A stretch of DNA of 63,456 nt from an uncultured Pseudomonadota bacterium (GCA_946479515.1 CAMLGF010000017.1:1-63456), one strand, 5' to 3'; positions 26,787 to 37,413 are shown, counted from the stretch's first letter. Notes: a model not told the origin generated them from the letters alone. Made by a program: numbers and translations.

Positions 26787-28411
26787 ACGCCCTGGTGCGA
26801 CATCTGCCCGTGCTGCCCATCGTGATCCCGTTGCTCACCGGCGCCCTGCTGCTGCTGCTCGCCGAGACGCGGCGCGTGCCGCGCCTGGTGCTCACGCTGT
26901 CGAGCACGCTGGCGCAACTCGCCGCCGCCATCGCGATGGTGTGGATGGCGTCGGATCACGTGCCCGGCATCTGGCCCGAGGGCATCGGTGTCTACGCCAT
27001 CGGCCACTGGGGCGCGCCGGTCGGCATCGTACTCGTGGTCGACCGGCTCTCGGCGCTCATGGTGCTGGTGAACTCCATCCTCGCGCTCGCGTCCGTGGTG
27101 TATTCGATCGGGCGCTGGGATCGCATGGGCGTGCACTACCACTCGCTGGTGCAGTTCCTGCTGATGGGCCTGAACGGCGCCTTCCTCACCGGCGACCTGT
27201 TCAATCTGTTCGTGTTCTTCGAGATCCTGCTGGCGGCTTCGTATGCGCTGCTGCTGCACGGCGGCGGGCCGCAGCGCACGAAGATGTCGCTGCACTTCGT
27301 CGCGGTGAACCTCACGGCGTCGTTCGCCTTCCTGCTCGGCGTGGCGATGATCTACAGCGTGGTCGGCACGCTGAACATGGCGGACATCGCCGTGCACTGG
27401 CGCAGCATGTCGCCGGGAGACCACGACATCGCCGAGGCGGGCGCGGCCATCCTGGCGATCGCCTTCCTGGTCAAGGCCGCGGGCTGGCCGCTGAGTTTCT
27501 GGCTGCCCGGTGCGTATCACGCCGCGGGCGCGCCCGTGGCCGCGATGTTCGCGATCACGACCAAGGTCGGGGTGTACGCTATCCTGCGCGCGGCCTCGCT
27601 ACTCGAGGACGCGAGCACGCCGTTCGGCGGCGTGTGGCTGTACTACCTCGCGCTGGCCACCATGGTGTACGGCGCCGTGGGCATGCTCGCCTCGCGGCAG
27701 CTCACGCGGCTCGTGGCCTTCGTCGTGATCCTGTCGTCGGGCACCATCCTCGCGGCGGTGGGATCTGGGTTGCCTTCGATGCTCGCCCCGGCCCTCTTCT
27801 ACATGCTGGGCTCGGTGTTCGCGACCGCGGCGTTCTTCCTGCTCACGGGCATGGCCGAGCGGCTGCGCAAGGCGCCCGCGCGGCTCGAGGAAGCGGCGGC
27901 GACACCGCCGCCGAGCTACACGGCCTTCGCGGTGGGCGAACCTCCCGATCCGTATTCGCCCGACGACGAAGTGGGCGTGGCGCTGCCGGCGGCCACGGCG
28001 TTTCTCGGGCTCGCGTTCGTGTGCTGCGCGCTCCTGGTCACCGGCATGCCGCCGCTCGCGGGTTTCATCGCCAAGTTCGCACTGGTGGCCGCGGCCATCG
28101 ACGCCTTGCCACCGCCCGGACAGTTCGGGCGCGAGTGGCTGCTGATCATCGCGCTGCTGGCGGGCGGACTCGCCGGGCTCATCGCGCTGGCGCGCGTGGG
28201 CATGCGGCTGTTCTGGAGCGTGGCCGGACGGCAGACGCCGCGGCTGTGGATCAGCGAGGCCGCGCCCGTGGCCTTCCTCATCCTCATCTGCATCGCGCTC
28301 ACGGTGGCGGCGGGACCCGCGATGACCTACCTGGATTCCGCAGCCGCGGCATTGGATCGGCCCGAGGCCTACATCCGCAACGTGCTCGGCCAGCCGGGAG
28401 CCGCGCCATGA
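26783..28411 (+). CDS. mrpD: Mrp antiporter subunit D
   Basis: A 542-residue NuoN/NuoM-like antiporter subunit with about 14 helices. Signature stretches include NGAFLTGDLFNLFVFFEILLAASY and the conserved lysine region AFLVKAAGWPLSFWLPGAYHAAGAPVAA. It is thought to form the second ion path beside MrpA. A polar loop near residues 370-395 (RLEEAAATPPPSY...PDDEVG) is an insert of the type seen in this subgroup. It overlaps mrpC and mrpE by 4 nt each. Confidence 0.95.
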   Translation: MNALVRHLPVLPIVIPLLTGALLLLLAETRRVPRLVLTLSSTLAQLAAAIAMVWMASDHVPGIWPEGIGVYAIGHWGAPVGIVLVVDRLSALMVLVNSILALASVVYSIGRWDRMGVHYHSLVQFLLMGLNGAFLTGDLFNLFVFFEILLAASYALLLHGGGPQRTKMSLHFVAVNLTASFAFLLGVAMIYSVVGTLNMADIAVHWRSMSPGDHDIAEAGAAILAIAFLVKAAGWPLSFWLPGAYHAAGAPVAAMFAITTKVGVYAILRAASLLEDASTPFGGVWLYYLALATMVYGAVGMLASRQLTRLVAFVVILSSGTILAAVGSGLPSMLAPALFYMLGSVFATAAFFLLTGMAERLRKAPARLEEAAATPPPSYTAFAVGEPPDPYSPDDEVGVALPAATAFLGLAFVCCALLVTGMPPLAGFIAKFALVAAAIDALPPPGQFGREWLLIIALLAGGLAGLIALARVGMRLFWSVAGRQTPRLWISEAAPVAFLILICIALTVAAGPAMTYLDSAAAALDRPEAYIRNVLGQPGAAP

Positions 28412-28896
28412 GCGGCCGCAAGCCCTGGCTGCTGGTCGTCGGTTTGACGCTGACGTGGCTGCTGCTTGCTGGGCGCGCGTCGCCCGGGCAGTTGCTGCTC
28501 GGCGCCGCGGTGTCCACATTCATGGTGTTCCTGTTCCGCGCCGTGCGGCCGGTGCATCCGCGGCTGCGACGCCCGGCGAGCGCCGTTCGCCTGCTGGGTC
28601 GCGTGACGCACGACATCCTCGTGTCCAATTACCATGTCGCGCGCATCGTGCTGGGTCTCACGGGCGGGCGGAAGATCACCTCGGGTTTCGTCGCCATCCC
28701 GATGAAACTGCGCGATCCGCACGGCCTCGCGACGCTGGCCGCCATCGTGACCTCGACGCCCGGCACCGTGTGGGCAGACCTTTCCGAGGACGGCGCCACC
28801 CTCACGCTGCACGTGCTCGATCTCACCGACGAACAGGCCTGGCGGAACATCATCCAGCAGCGCTACGAGACGCTGCTCATGGAGATCTTCGAATGA
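28408..28896 (+). CDS. mrpE: Mrp antiporter subunit E
   Basis: A 162-residue subunit with two to three N-terminal helices and a cytoplasmic domain containing GFVAIPMKL, LATLAAIVTSTPGTVWADLSEDG and LTLHVLD, all typical MrpE features. The ATG overlaps the mrpD stop and its stop overlaps mrpF, each by 4 nt. MrpE is an accessory subunit needed for assembly or full activity. Confidence 0.93.
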   Translation: MSGRKPWLLVVGLTLTWLLLAGRASPGQLLLGAAVSTFMVFLFRAVRPVHPRLRRPASAVRLLGRVTHDILVSNYHVARIVLGLTGGRKITSGFVAIPMKLRDPHGLATLAAIVTSTPGTVWADLSEDGATLTLHVLDLTDEQAWRNIIQQRYETLLMEIFE

Positions 28897-29174
28897 ACGG
28901 ATTGCTGGACTTCGCCATCGGCTTCGCGCAGCTGTGCTTCGGGCTCGCCATGGCCTTCGCCGCGCTGCGCGTCCTGCGCGGGCCGCGCGCGCAGGACCGC
29001 ATACTCGGCCTCGACACCTTCTACGTGAACGGCATGATGACGCTGCTCGCGCTGGGCATCCGTTCGGGTTCGACCCTGTACTTCGACATCGCGCTGCTGA
29101 TCGCGCTGTTCGGCTTCGTCGGCTCCATCGCGCTGACGAAGTTCCTGCTGCGCGGCGAGGCCATCGAACCATGA
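28893..29174 (+). CDS. mrpF: Mrp antiporter subunit F
   Basis: A 93-residue three-helix protein; LRVLRGPRAQDRILGLDTFYVNG and FDIALLIALFGFVGSIALTKFL are the family core. It overlaps mrpE (4 nt) and mrpG (4 nt). Small accessory subunit of the complex. Confidence 0.93.
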   Translation: MNGLLDFAIGFAQLCFGLAMAFAALRVLRGPRAQDRILGLDTFYVNGMMTLLALGIRSGSTLYFDIALLIALFGFVGSIALTKFLLRGEAIEP

Positions 29175-29494
29175 ACGCCGCGTCGCTACCGGCCTGGGCA
29201 TCGATCGTCGCCGCCGTGCTGCTGATCTCGGGCGGCCTGTGCACCGTGCTCGGCTCGCTCGGCCTGCTGCGCCTGCCGAGCTTCGCGGCGCGCATGCACG
29301 GGCCATCGATGGGCAGCACGCTGGGGCTGGGCTGCGTGCTGCTGGCCTCGATGCTGTTGTCGTCGGTGGTGGCCGGCCGGGCCGTGGTGCACGAGGTGCT
29401 GATCACGCTGCTGGTGGTCACCACCGCGCCGATCACCGCCATGCTGCTGATGCGCGCGGCGGTGCGGCGCCCTGAAGACCCGCCCGCCCCGTGA
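29171..29494 (+). CDS. mrpG: Mrp antiporter subunit G
   Basis: A 107-residue three-helix subunit, with GGLCTVLGSLGLLRLPSFAARMHGPS and LLVVTTAPITAMLLMRAA as typical motifs. It closes the seven-function, six-gene mrp operon. The TGA at 29492-29494 is followed immediately by the first palindrome of the downstream BlaI-type control region, so there is no room for a strong terminator and some read-through may occur. Confidence 0.93.
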   Translation: MNAASLPAWASIVAAVLLISGGLCTVLGSLGLLRLPSFAARMHGPSMGSTLGLGCVLLASMLLSSVVAGRAVVHEVLITLLVVTTAPITAMLLMRAAVRRPEDPPAP

Positions 29495-29514
29495 ACTACT
29501 AGAATCATAGTTGA
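29495..29514. promoter_or_regulatory. BlaI-type operator O1 (imperfect) over -35
   Basis: ACTACTA-N6-TAGTTGA. The left arm equals that of O2 and four of seven right-arm bases fit. It overlaps the TTGACA box at 29511-29516. Its centre is 42 bp from the centre of O2, close to four helical turns, so two dimers could bind one face of the DNA. Confidence 0.55.
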
Positions 29515-29539
29515 CAATCCCGGCCGGCGGACGTTTACT
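29511..29539 (+). promoter_or_regulatory. Sigma-70 promoter of the esterase-blaI-M56 operon
   Basis: Perfect -35 TTGACA at 29511-29516, 17-nt spacer, and TTTACT at 29534-29539 as -10. O1 covers the -35 and O2 begins inside the -10, a layout expected for repression by occlusion. Confidence 0.6.
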
Positions 29540-29556
29540 ACTAAACATCTAGTAGT
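29537..29556. promoter_or_regulatory. BlaI-type operator O2 (perfect palindrome)
   Basis: ACTACTA-N6-TAGTAGT, a perfect 7-bp inverted repeat, ends 11 nt before the esterase ATG and just before the GAGGAG ribosome-binding site. The gene two steps downstream is a BlaI-type repressor, the likely binder. The spacing is wider than the classic TACA-N2-TGTA site. Confidence 0.65.
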
Positions 29557-29567
29557 GAGGAGCGCCG

Positions 29568-31019
29568 ATGCTGAAATCGCTGTTGATGACGCTGGGTCTG
29601 GCGATCGCCTCGTGCACGGCCCTGCCGCTCGTCGCTGCGGGCGCCGCGCCTGCGGCCGAAGAGGCCGGGATTCCCGGCTCTGGAGCCAAGGGCTCGTGGT
29701 TCGGAGCGCTCAATGTCGGCGCGGTCTCGCTGCGCCTGGCGCTCGAAGTGACGGAGGCGGATGGCAAGCTGTCGGCCGTGCTGGACAGCGTCGATCAGAA
29801 CGCCAGGATTCCGGTCACGAGCATCGAGCCGAGCGCCGAGGGCCTGACGTTCAGCATCGCGGCCATCAATGGCGGTTTCACGGGCAAGTACTCGGCCAAC
29901 GGCGCCGAGCTGGCCGGTAGTTGGACCCAGAACGGCAACACGCTGCCGCTGGTTTTCAAACGACGGGCGACCCCGTTCGCGCTCAAGCGCCCGCAGGAGC
30001 CCCTCAAGCCTTATCCGTATCGCGAAGAGACGGTCAGCTTCCGCAATCCCGACGCCGACGGCGTGACGCTCGCCGGAACGCTGACATTACCCGCGGGCAA
30101 GGGGCCTTTTCCGGCGGTGGTGCTCATGAGCGGATCCGGTCCGCAGGACCGCGACGAAGCGCTCATGGGGCACAAACCTTTTCTCGTACTCGCCGATCAC
30201 CTCACGCGCGCCGGCATCGCCGTGCTGCGCTACGACGATCGGGGCGTGGGCCAGTCCACGGGCAACTTCGGCACGGCCACGCACCTCGACTTCGCCGCCG
30301 ATGGCAAGGCCGCCTTCCGCTACCTCGAGAGCCGTTCCGAGATCGACCCGAAGCGCGTCGGGTTGTTAGGCCACAGCGAGGGCAGCGTCTATGCTCCATA
30401 CATCGTCCGGGAGTCTCCGCACGTGGCCTTCGTGGTGTTGTTCGCCGGTGTGGGCGTACCCATGCGAGCGCTGCTGGAACGCCAGGGCATGGACATCATC
30501 AAGTCGATGGGCATCAGCTACACGCCGAGCCCCGCGGAAATCGCCATCAGCGACGCCATCTACGCCCGTCTCGCCGAGAAGAAGGTCGACGCCGCCACGA
30601 AGGATTTCGTGCGAGCCAAGCTGCGCGAAGGATTCGCGCTGGCGCCGGAGAGCGTGAAACAGGCGCTGGGGCTCAACGAGCAGGCACTCGAGCAGCGCGT
30701 ACAGATGCTCACCTCGCCCTGGTTCATGGAGCTGAGCACGTACGACGCCACGCGCGAGTTGCGGCACATCCGCTGCCCGGTGCTCGCCTTGTTCGGCGAC
30801 AAGGACCTGCAGGTGGCCGCCGAACCCAACAGCCGCGGGATGACGGCCGCGTTCGCCGCCGCGCAGAACCGCGCCGTCACGGTGAGAACCTTCCCCGGCC
30901 TCAACCACCTGTTCCAGCACGCCGGCACCGGCGCGCCGGCGGAATACGGCTCCATCGAGGAAACCATGGCCCCGGAAGTGCTCGACACCACCGCGAAGTG
31001 GATCCTGGCGCAGCGCTGA
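29568..31019 (+). CDS. Exported alpha/beta-hydrolase (esterase) in a BlaI operon
   Basis: A 483-residue protein with a signal peptide (about 1-30) and therefore probably periplasmic. Residues about 40-140 form a beta-rich N-terminal domain seen in front of many such esterases. The rest is an alpha/beta-hydrolase with VVLMSGSGPQDRDE, nucleophile GLLGHSEGS (about S270), an Asp region in FGDKDLQV, and a His in PGLNHLFQ. All catalytic residues are present. It occupies the place that a beta-lactamase has in bla operons, with blaI 8 nt downstream, so the substrate may be an envelope-active or acyl compound that the M56 sensor detects. The substrate is unknown. Confidence 0.85.
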   Translation: MLKSLLMTLGLAIASCTALPLVAAGAAPAAEEAGIPGSGAKGSWFGALNVGAVSLRLALEVTEADGKLSAVLDSVDQNARIPVTSIEPSAEGLTFSIAAINGGFTGKYSANGAELAGSWTQNGNTLPLVFKRRATPFALKRPQEPLKPYPYREETVSFRNPDADGVTLAGTLTLPAGKGPFPAVVLMSGSGPQDRDEALMGHKPFLVLADHLTRAGIAVLRYDDRGVGQSTGNFGTATHLDFAADGKAAFRYLESRSEIDPKRVGLLGHSEGSVYAPYIVRESPHVAFVVLFAGVGVPMRALLERQGMDIIKSMGISYTPSPAEIAISDAIYARLAEKKVDAATKDFVRAKLREGFALAPESVKQALGLNEQALEQRVQMLTSPWFMELSTYDATRELRHIRCPVLALFGDKDLQVAAEPNSRGMTAAFAAAQNRAVTVRTFPGLNHLFQHAGTGAPAEYGSIEETMAPEVLDTTAKWILAQR

Positions 31020-31027
31020 GAAAGCCC

Positions 31028-31429
31028 ATGAACGACATCCATCTCACCGACCGCGAAGCCGACGTCATGCAGGTGCTCTGGGACCACGGGCCTTCCGTGG
31101 TCAACGAGGTCAAGGACAAGCTCGCCGACGACCTCGCATACACCACCGTGCTCACCATCCTGCGCACGCTCGAGCAGAAGGGGTACGTGAAGCACGACGA
31201 GGAGGGCCGCGTGCACCGCTACTACGCCGCGGTCAAGGAAAACGCCGCGCGCAAGAGTGCGCTGCGACATCTGACAGGAAAGCTGTTCAAGGGATCCGCC
31301 GAACTGCTATTCACGCACTTGGTTTCGGACCAGAAGCTCTCGAAGGACCAGATGCAGCGCCTGCGCGATCTGCTCGCCGAGGCCGCGCCCCAGAAGACCA
31401 AGGACAAGGACGACTCCAAGGAGAAGTGA
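31028..31429 (+). CDS. blaI: BlaI/MecI-family transcriptional repressor (locus 1)
   Basis: A 133-residue repressor. The N-terminal winged helix (LTDREADVMQVLWDHGPSVVNEVKDKLADDLAYTTVLTILRTLEQKGYV) is followed by a dimerisation helix region and a lysine-rich tail. BlaI proteins hold promoters shut until a BlaR1-type protease signal leads to their cleavage. The M56 gene starts directly after its stop, and paired palindromes precede the operon, so autoregulation is likely. It differs clearly in sequence from the second BlaI at 45291, which fits different operators. Confidence 0.92.
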   Translation: MNDIHLTDREADVMQVLWDHGPSVVNEVKDKLADDLAYTTVLTILRTLEQKGYVKHDEEGRVHRYYAAVKENAARKSALRHLTGKLFKGSAELLFTHLVSDQKLSKDQMQRLRDLLAEAAPQKTKDKDDSKEK

Positions 31430-33031
31430 ATGCTCGCCTGGATGCTCTACGCCATCATGGTGTCGCTGCTGCTGTCCGTCGGCGCCTTCGCCGCCGAACG
31501 TGCGCTGCGGCTCACGCGCGGCCGCACGCGCTGGATCTGGATCACCGCCATCGCCGCTTCGCTGGCACTGCCCACCGTCATCGCCTCGGTCACCGTCCAG
31601 TTGCCGAACGTCATGAGTCCGGCCGTGGCACAGAAAGTGGTGGTGCTGCGCGAGGCCACGACGCAGGCGCTCTCCCCGGTCATGTGGATGTCGGGCAGCG
31701 CCGCGGAACCCGCAGAGTGGCGCAACTTCGATTCCCTCATGACCACGCTCTGGCGCGCAGCGTCGGGCGCCATGCTGCTCGCACTCATCGTGAGCGGCGC
31801 GCATCTGACGTGGCGCAAGCGCCGCTGGCGGCAGGATACGGTCGCGGGCGCGCAGGTCTACATCACGGAGGGCGTGGGACCCGCCGTGGTGGGTCTGCTG
31901 CGCCCGCGCATCGTCGTGCCGCGCTGGGTGACGCTGGCGCTACCGCGGCACCAGGCCGCCGTCATGGCCCACGAACAAGCGCATCTCGATGCGCGCGATC
32001 CGCAGCTGTTCACGTTCGCGCTCGCGCTGCTCGTCTTCATGCCCTGGAACCTGCCGCTGTGGTGGCAGCTGCGCCGCCTGCGTTACGCCATCGAGGTGGA
32101 CTGCGACGCGCGCGTGCTCCAGGGCGGCATCGATCCCACGCACTACGGAGAGACGCTGATCTCCGTGGGTGAACGCCAATCGGCCTACGTCGGCGCAGTC
32201 GCGGCGATGTCGGAGTCCAAATCATTTCTCGAAGAGAGGATCAGAATCATGCTCAGCAAACCCGTCAAATGGCGCCGCGTCGGCATCGCCGCGCTCGCCG
32301 GTATCTCGCTGACGCTGACCGCACTCGCCGCGCAGGTCAGCCCGCCGAACGTCCGCACCGTGGACGAACCCGCCAAGCCGGAAGGTGGCGCCAAGCCGGG
32401 CGAGCGTGTCGCCATCAAGCTACCCGCCAGCGTGCTGGAACGGTACGTGGGTGCGTTCAGGATGGACGAGCGCTCCTTCCTGGAAATCAAGCGTGATGGA
32501 GACAAGCTCATGGCCCGTCTCACCGGCCAGCCGTCTTTCGAGATCTTTCCGCAGAGCGAGACCGAGTTCTTCTGGAAGATCGTCGACGCCCAGTTGACCT
32601 TCACGCTCGATGCGGCGGGCCTGGCTCAGTCGGCCACGCTGCATCAACACGGACAGAACTTGCCCTTCACACGCGCCGACATGTCCGAGGCGGCGGCCGC
32701 GCAGTCCGCGCTGGATGCACGGATCCAGGCCCAGACGCCGACGCCGGGAACCGAGGCGGCCTTGCGCCGCGCCATTGCCGCGTCGGCCAGCGGCCGCATC
32801 AACTACGAGGACATGGAGCCCATGCTGGCCAATGCGGTGCGGGCCCAGGAAGCGGCCGTTCTGTCGCAGGCGAAAGTTCGGGGTGCTCTCAAGTCACTCA
32901 CCTTCACCGGTGTCGGTAACCAGGGTTGGGATGGCTACGAGGCCCAGTTCGAGCACGGCAAGATCAATTACTACATCGCGCTCGCGGCCAACGGCAAGAT
33001 CGGCGGGCTCATGGGCATCGCGGCGCCCTGA
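31430..33031 (+). CDS. M56 (BlaR1-type) membrane peptidase with C-terminal DUF3471-like domain
   Basis: A 533-residue inner-membrane zinc peptidase. Membrane helices lie at about 1-20, 35-52, 108-125, 203-222 and 284-302. The cytoplasmic protease loop has HEQAH (H181, E182, H185) and the third-ligand region AIEVDCDARVL, so it looks active. The periplasmic end differs from BlaR1: instead of a penicillin-binding domain there is a DUF3471-like module at about 335-420 (LERYVGAFRMDERSFLEIKRDGDKL), then about 110 residues of unknown type. It probably transmits an unknown signal and triggers loss of the adjacent BlaI. Its ATG is contiguous with the blaI stop. Confidence 0.88.
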   Translation: MLAWMLYAIMVSLLLSVGAFAAERALRLTRGRTRWIWITAIAASLALPTVIASVTVQLPNVMSPAVAQKVVVLREATTQALSPVMWMSGSAAEPAEWRNFDSLMTTLWRAASGAMLLALIVSGAHLTWRKRRWRQDTVAGAQVYITEGVGPAVVGLLRPRIVVPRWVTLALPRHQAAVMAHEQAHLDARDPQLFTFALALLVFMPWNLPLWWQLRRLRYAIEVDCDARVLQGGIDPTHYGETLISVGERQSAYVGAVAAMSESKSFLEERIRIMLSKPVKWRRVGIAALAGISLTLTALAAQVSPPNVRTVDEPAKPEGGAKPGERVAIKLPASVLERYVGAFRMDERSFLEIKRDGDKLMARLTGQPSFEIFPQSETEFFWKIVDAQLTFTLDAAGLAQSATLHQHGQNLPFTRADMSEAAAAQSALDARIQAQTPTPGTEAALRRAIAASASGRINYEDMEPMLANAVRAQEAAVLSQAKVRGALKSLTFTGVGNQGWDGYEAQFEHGKINYYIALAANGKIGGLMGIAAP

Positions 33032-33044
33032 GTAGTCTGCCGCG

Positions 33045-34019
33045 TCAGGGAATGATGACGCTGGCGCCCGTGGTCTTGCGCCCCTCGAGATCACGGTGCG
33101 CCAGTGCCGCATCCGCGAGCGCATAGCGCTGGTTGATCTGCACCCTCAGCCACTTCTTCTTCACGGCCAGGAAGGTTTCGCGCGCCAGCGCATCGAGGTC
33201 CGCACGCTCGGCGGTGTAATCGAACAGCGTGGGACGCGTGACGTACAGACTGCCGCGCTTCACCAGCTCCGCCAGCGAGAACTCGGGCGGCGCGCCGGAC
33301 GCGCTGCCGTAGTTGACCATGAGACCGCGCTTGCGCAGGCAGTTGAGCGACTGGAAGAAGGTGTCCTTGCCCACGGCGTCGTACACCACATCGGCGCCGC
33401 GGCCGCGCGTCAGCACCCGCACCTGCGCCTCGAAGGGTTCGGCGTCGCGCACGATCACGTGCCGGCAGCCGTTCTTCCTCGCAAGCCGCGCCTTCTCCTC
33501 GCTGCCGACGATGCCGATGACGGTGGCGCCGAGTGCCCTGCCCCATTGCGAGAGCAGCAGGCCAACGCCGCCCGCGGCGGCGTGCACCACGACGACGTCG
33601 CCGCGCTTCACGCGAAAGGTCCGCCGCAGTAGATAGCAAGCGGTGAGGCCCTTGAGCATCAGTACCGCGGCCTGCTGGTCGCCTATGGCGGCCGGCACCT
33701 TCACCAGCCGCGCGGCGGGCACATTGCGGGCTTCGGCATACGAGCCGGGCACCGAATGCACGTAGGCCACGGGGTCGCCCGCGCGAAAGCCCTTCACCTT
33801 GCGCCCCACCCGAGTGACGACGCCCGCGGCCTCGCGACCGATACCGCCCGGCAGCGGCTGTGGATAGAATCCCGTGCGGTCGTAGACATCGATGAAGTTG
33901 ACGCCGATGGCCGTATGCCGGACCTGCACCTCGCCATCGGCGGGCGGCGGCACTTCGACTTCCTCGAGGCGCATGACCTCGGGACCACCCGTTTCGTGAA
34001 TGCGTATCGCGCGCGCCAT
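33045..34019 (-). CDS. qor: NADPH:quinone oxidoreductase (Qor, zinc-independent MDR)
   Basis: A 324-residue medium-chain dehydrogenase. The GroES-like domain starts with ARAIRIHETGGPEVMRLEEVE, and the QOR signature (VVVHAAAGGVGLLLSQWGRALGATVIGIVGSEEKA) forms the NADPH-binding Rossmann domain. Structural zinc cysteines are absent, as expected for QOR. It reduces quinones by one electron with NADPH in the cytoplasm. It is convergent with the M56 gene and not clearly linked to neighbours. Confidence 0.92.
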   Translation of the reverse strand: MARAIRIHETGGPEVMRLEEVEVPPPADGEVQVRHTAIGVNFIDVYDRTGFYPQPLPGGIGREAAGVVTRVGRKVKGFRAGDPVAYVHSVPGSYAEARNVPAARLVKVPAAIGDQQAAVLMLKGLTACYLLRRTFRVKRGDVVVVHAAAGGVGLLLSQWGRALGATVIGIVGSEEKARLARKNGCRHVIVRDAEPFEAQVRVLTRGRGADVVYDAVGKDTFFQSLNCLRKRGLMVNYGSASGAPPEFSLAELVKRGSLYVTRPTLFDYTAERADLDALARETFLAVKKKWLRVQINQRYALADAALAHRDLEGRKTTGASVIIP

Positions 34020-34112
34020 GAAGAGCTCCGTCTCTGCGAAAGGGCGCCAGATTACGCCGTTGCCGGCATCTGGCGCCCTCCCCAGCCCGAGAGACGGTTC
34101 CTCAACCCCGAA

Positions 34113-35417
34113 TCAGGGCGAATAGCCCCGTTCGCCGTGTTCCGCGAGGTCGAGACCTTCGGTTTCCTTTTCCTCGGACACGCGCACACCGACCACGGCA
34201 TCCATGAGTTTGAGAATCAGCCAGGTGACCAGCGCGCACCAGCCCGCCGCGGCCACGATGCCCAGCGCCTGCACGCCCACCTGCGCCGCCATGCTGGTCT
34301 GCACGGTGAAGCCCGTGCCGCCCAGCGACACGGCGGCGAACACGCCCGTGAGCAGCGTGCCAATCACGCCACCCACGCCGTGCACCGGCGAGACGTCGAG
34401 TGAATCGTCGATTTCGAGTCTGCGCTTGAGGAGTTGCGTCGCGAAAAAGCACAGCGTGCCGGCGACCAAGCCGATCGCGACCGCGCCGAGCGGTCCGACG
34501 AAGCCGGACGCGGGCGTGATGGTACCCAGGCCCGCCACCATGCCGGTGACCACACCCAGCATCGAAGGCTTGCCGTATTTCTTCCATTCGATGGACATCC
34601 ACGCCAGCGCGCCCGCGGAAGCACCCATGTGCGTGGTCAGCATGGCCATGCCGGCCGAGCCGCCGGCGGCGAGCGCGCTGCCGGCATTGAAGCCGAACCA
34701 GCCCACCCACAACATGCCCGCGCCCGCGACGGTGAGCGGCAGGCTGTGCGGCGTCATTGCCGTGTGCGGGAAACCGCGCCGCCGGCCGACGACCAGCGCG
34801 CAGACCAGCGCGGACACGCCCGCGCTCACGTGCACCACGATGCCGCCGGCGAAATCCATGACCCCCAGCTTCGCCAGCCAGCCGCCGCCCCAGACCCAAT
34901 GCGCCAGTGGCACGTAGGCCAGCAGCAACCAGAGCGCGCTGAAGCCGAGCACCGAAGAAAAGCGCTTGCGTTCGGCGAACCCGCCGATGACCAGCGCCGG
35001 CGTGATGATGGCGAAGGTCATCTGGAACATGAAGAACACGGTTTCGGGAATCGTGCCGGTGACCGCGTCGCGCGCCACGCCGAGCATGAAGGCCTTGTCG
35101 AGGCCGCCGATCAGGCCCTGCCAGGCGCCGCCGTCGGTGAACACCAGCGAGTAACCCACCGCCAGCCACAGCAGCGACACCACGCCGGTGATGGCGAAGC
35201 ACTGCATGAGAATGGAGAGTACGTTCTTCGCGCGCACCAGGCCCGCGTAGAACAGCGCCAGGCCAGGCAGAGTCATGAAGAGGACCAGCGCGGTGGCGCT
35301 GATGATCCACGCCGTATCACCCGTATCGGCGACCGGTGCCGCGTCCTGTGCAAACGAAAATAACGGGCACAGCAGCAAGCCGAGCGCCGCCGGCGCCCGG
35401 TAGATAGAAGCACGCAT
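34113..35417 (-). CDS. amtB: Ammonium transporter (Amt)
   Basis: A 434-residue Amt/MEP/Rh protein with a cleavable leader (about 1-23) and 11 helices. Family stretches present are DTAWIISATALVLFMTLPGLALFYAGLVR, the first pore His region FAGGIVVHVSAGVSALV, and GPLGAVAIGLVAGTLCF. It moves ammonium or ammonia across the inner membrane. It follows glnK by 184 nt on the same strand; PII-type GlnK plugs the channel when nitrogen is plentiful. Both are probably expressed from the sigma-54 promoter ahead of glnK. Confidence 0.94.
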   Translation of the reverse strand: MRASIYRAPAALGLLLCPLFSFAQDAAPVADTGDTAWIISATALVLFMTLPGLALFYAGLVRAKNVLSILMQCFAITGVVSLLWLAVGYSLVFTDGGAWQGLIGGLDKAFMLGVARDAVTGTIPETVFFMFQMTFAIITPALVIGGFAERKRFSSVLGFSALWLLLAYVPLAHWVWGGGWLAKLGVMDFAGGIVVHVSAGVSALVCALVVGRRRGFPHTAMTPHSLPLTVAGAGMLWVGWFGFNAGSALAAGGSAGMAMLTTHMGASAGALAWMSIEWKKYGKPSMLGVVTGMVAGLGTITPASGFVGPLGAVAIGLVAGTLCFFATQLLKRRLEIDDSLDVSPVHGVGGVIGTLLTGVFAAVSLGGTGFTVQTSMAAQVGVQALGIVAAAGWCALVTWLILKLMDAVVGVRVSEEKETEGLDLAEHGERGYSP

Positions 35418-35545
35418 TTTTCCAACCCCTCGTCCGCGGCCAGGAGGCGCCGCTGCTCAGTGGCTCACGCCACGTTGTTAACGCCGGCCCGCCCTGTCAG
35501 AAGCGGACCTCCCACGGTGCCTTGCGGCACGTTCATGACGAACGA

Positions 35546-35568
35546 CCCGCTGCCGGAAGGGCAGCGGG
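35546..35568. repeat. Strong hairpin between glnK and amtB
   Basis: CCCGCTGCC-N5-GGCAGCGGG, a 9-bp GC-rich perfect stem. On the minus transcript it lies between glnK and amtB and has no U-run after it; the T-run at 35577 follows it only on the plus strand. It may be an mRNA-processing or stability element that lowers amtB relative to glnK. Confidence 0.6.
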
Positions 35569-35601
35569 CCGCCGTACTTTTTCTTTGCTCGCGGGAAAGC
35601 C

Positions 35602-37409
<1,808 letters not shown>

Positions 37410-37413
<4 letters not shown>

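Noticed and set aside
35546..35601. Rho-independent terminator after glnK
   Set aside because: The stem is strong, but the T-run follows on the plus strand and not on the glnK transcript.
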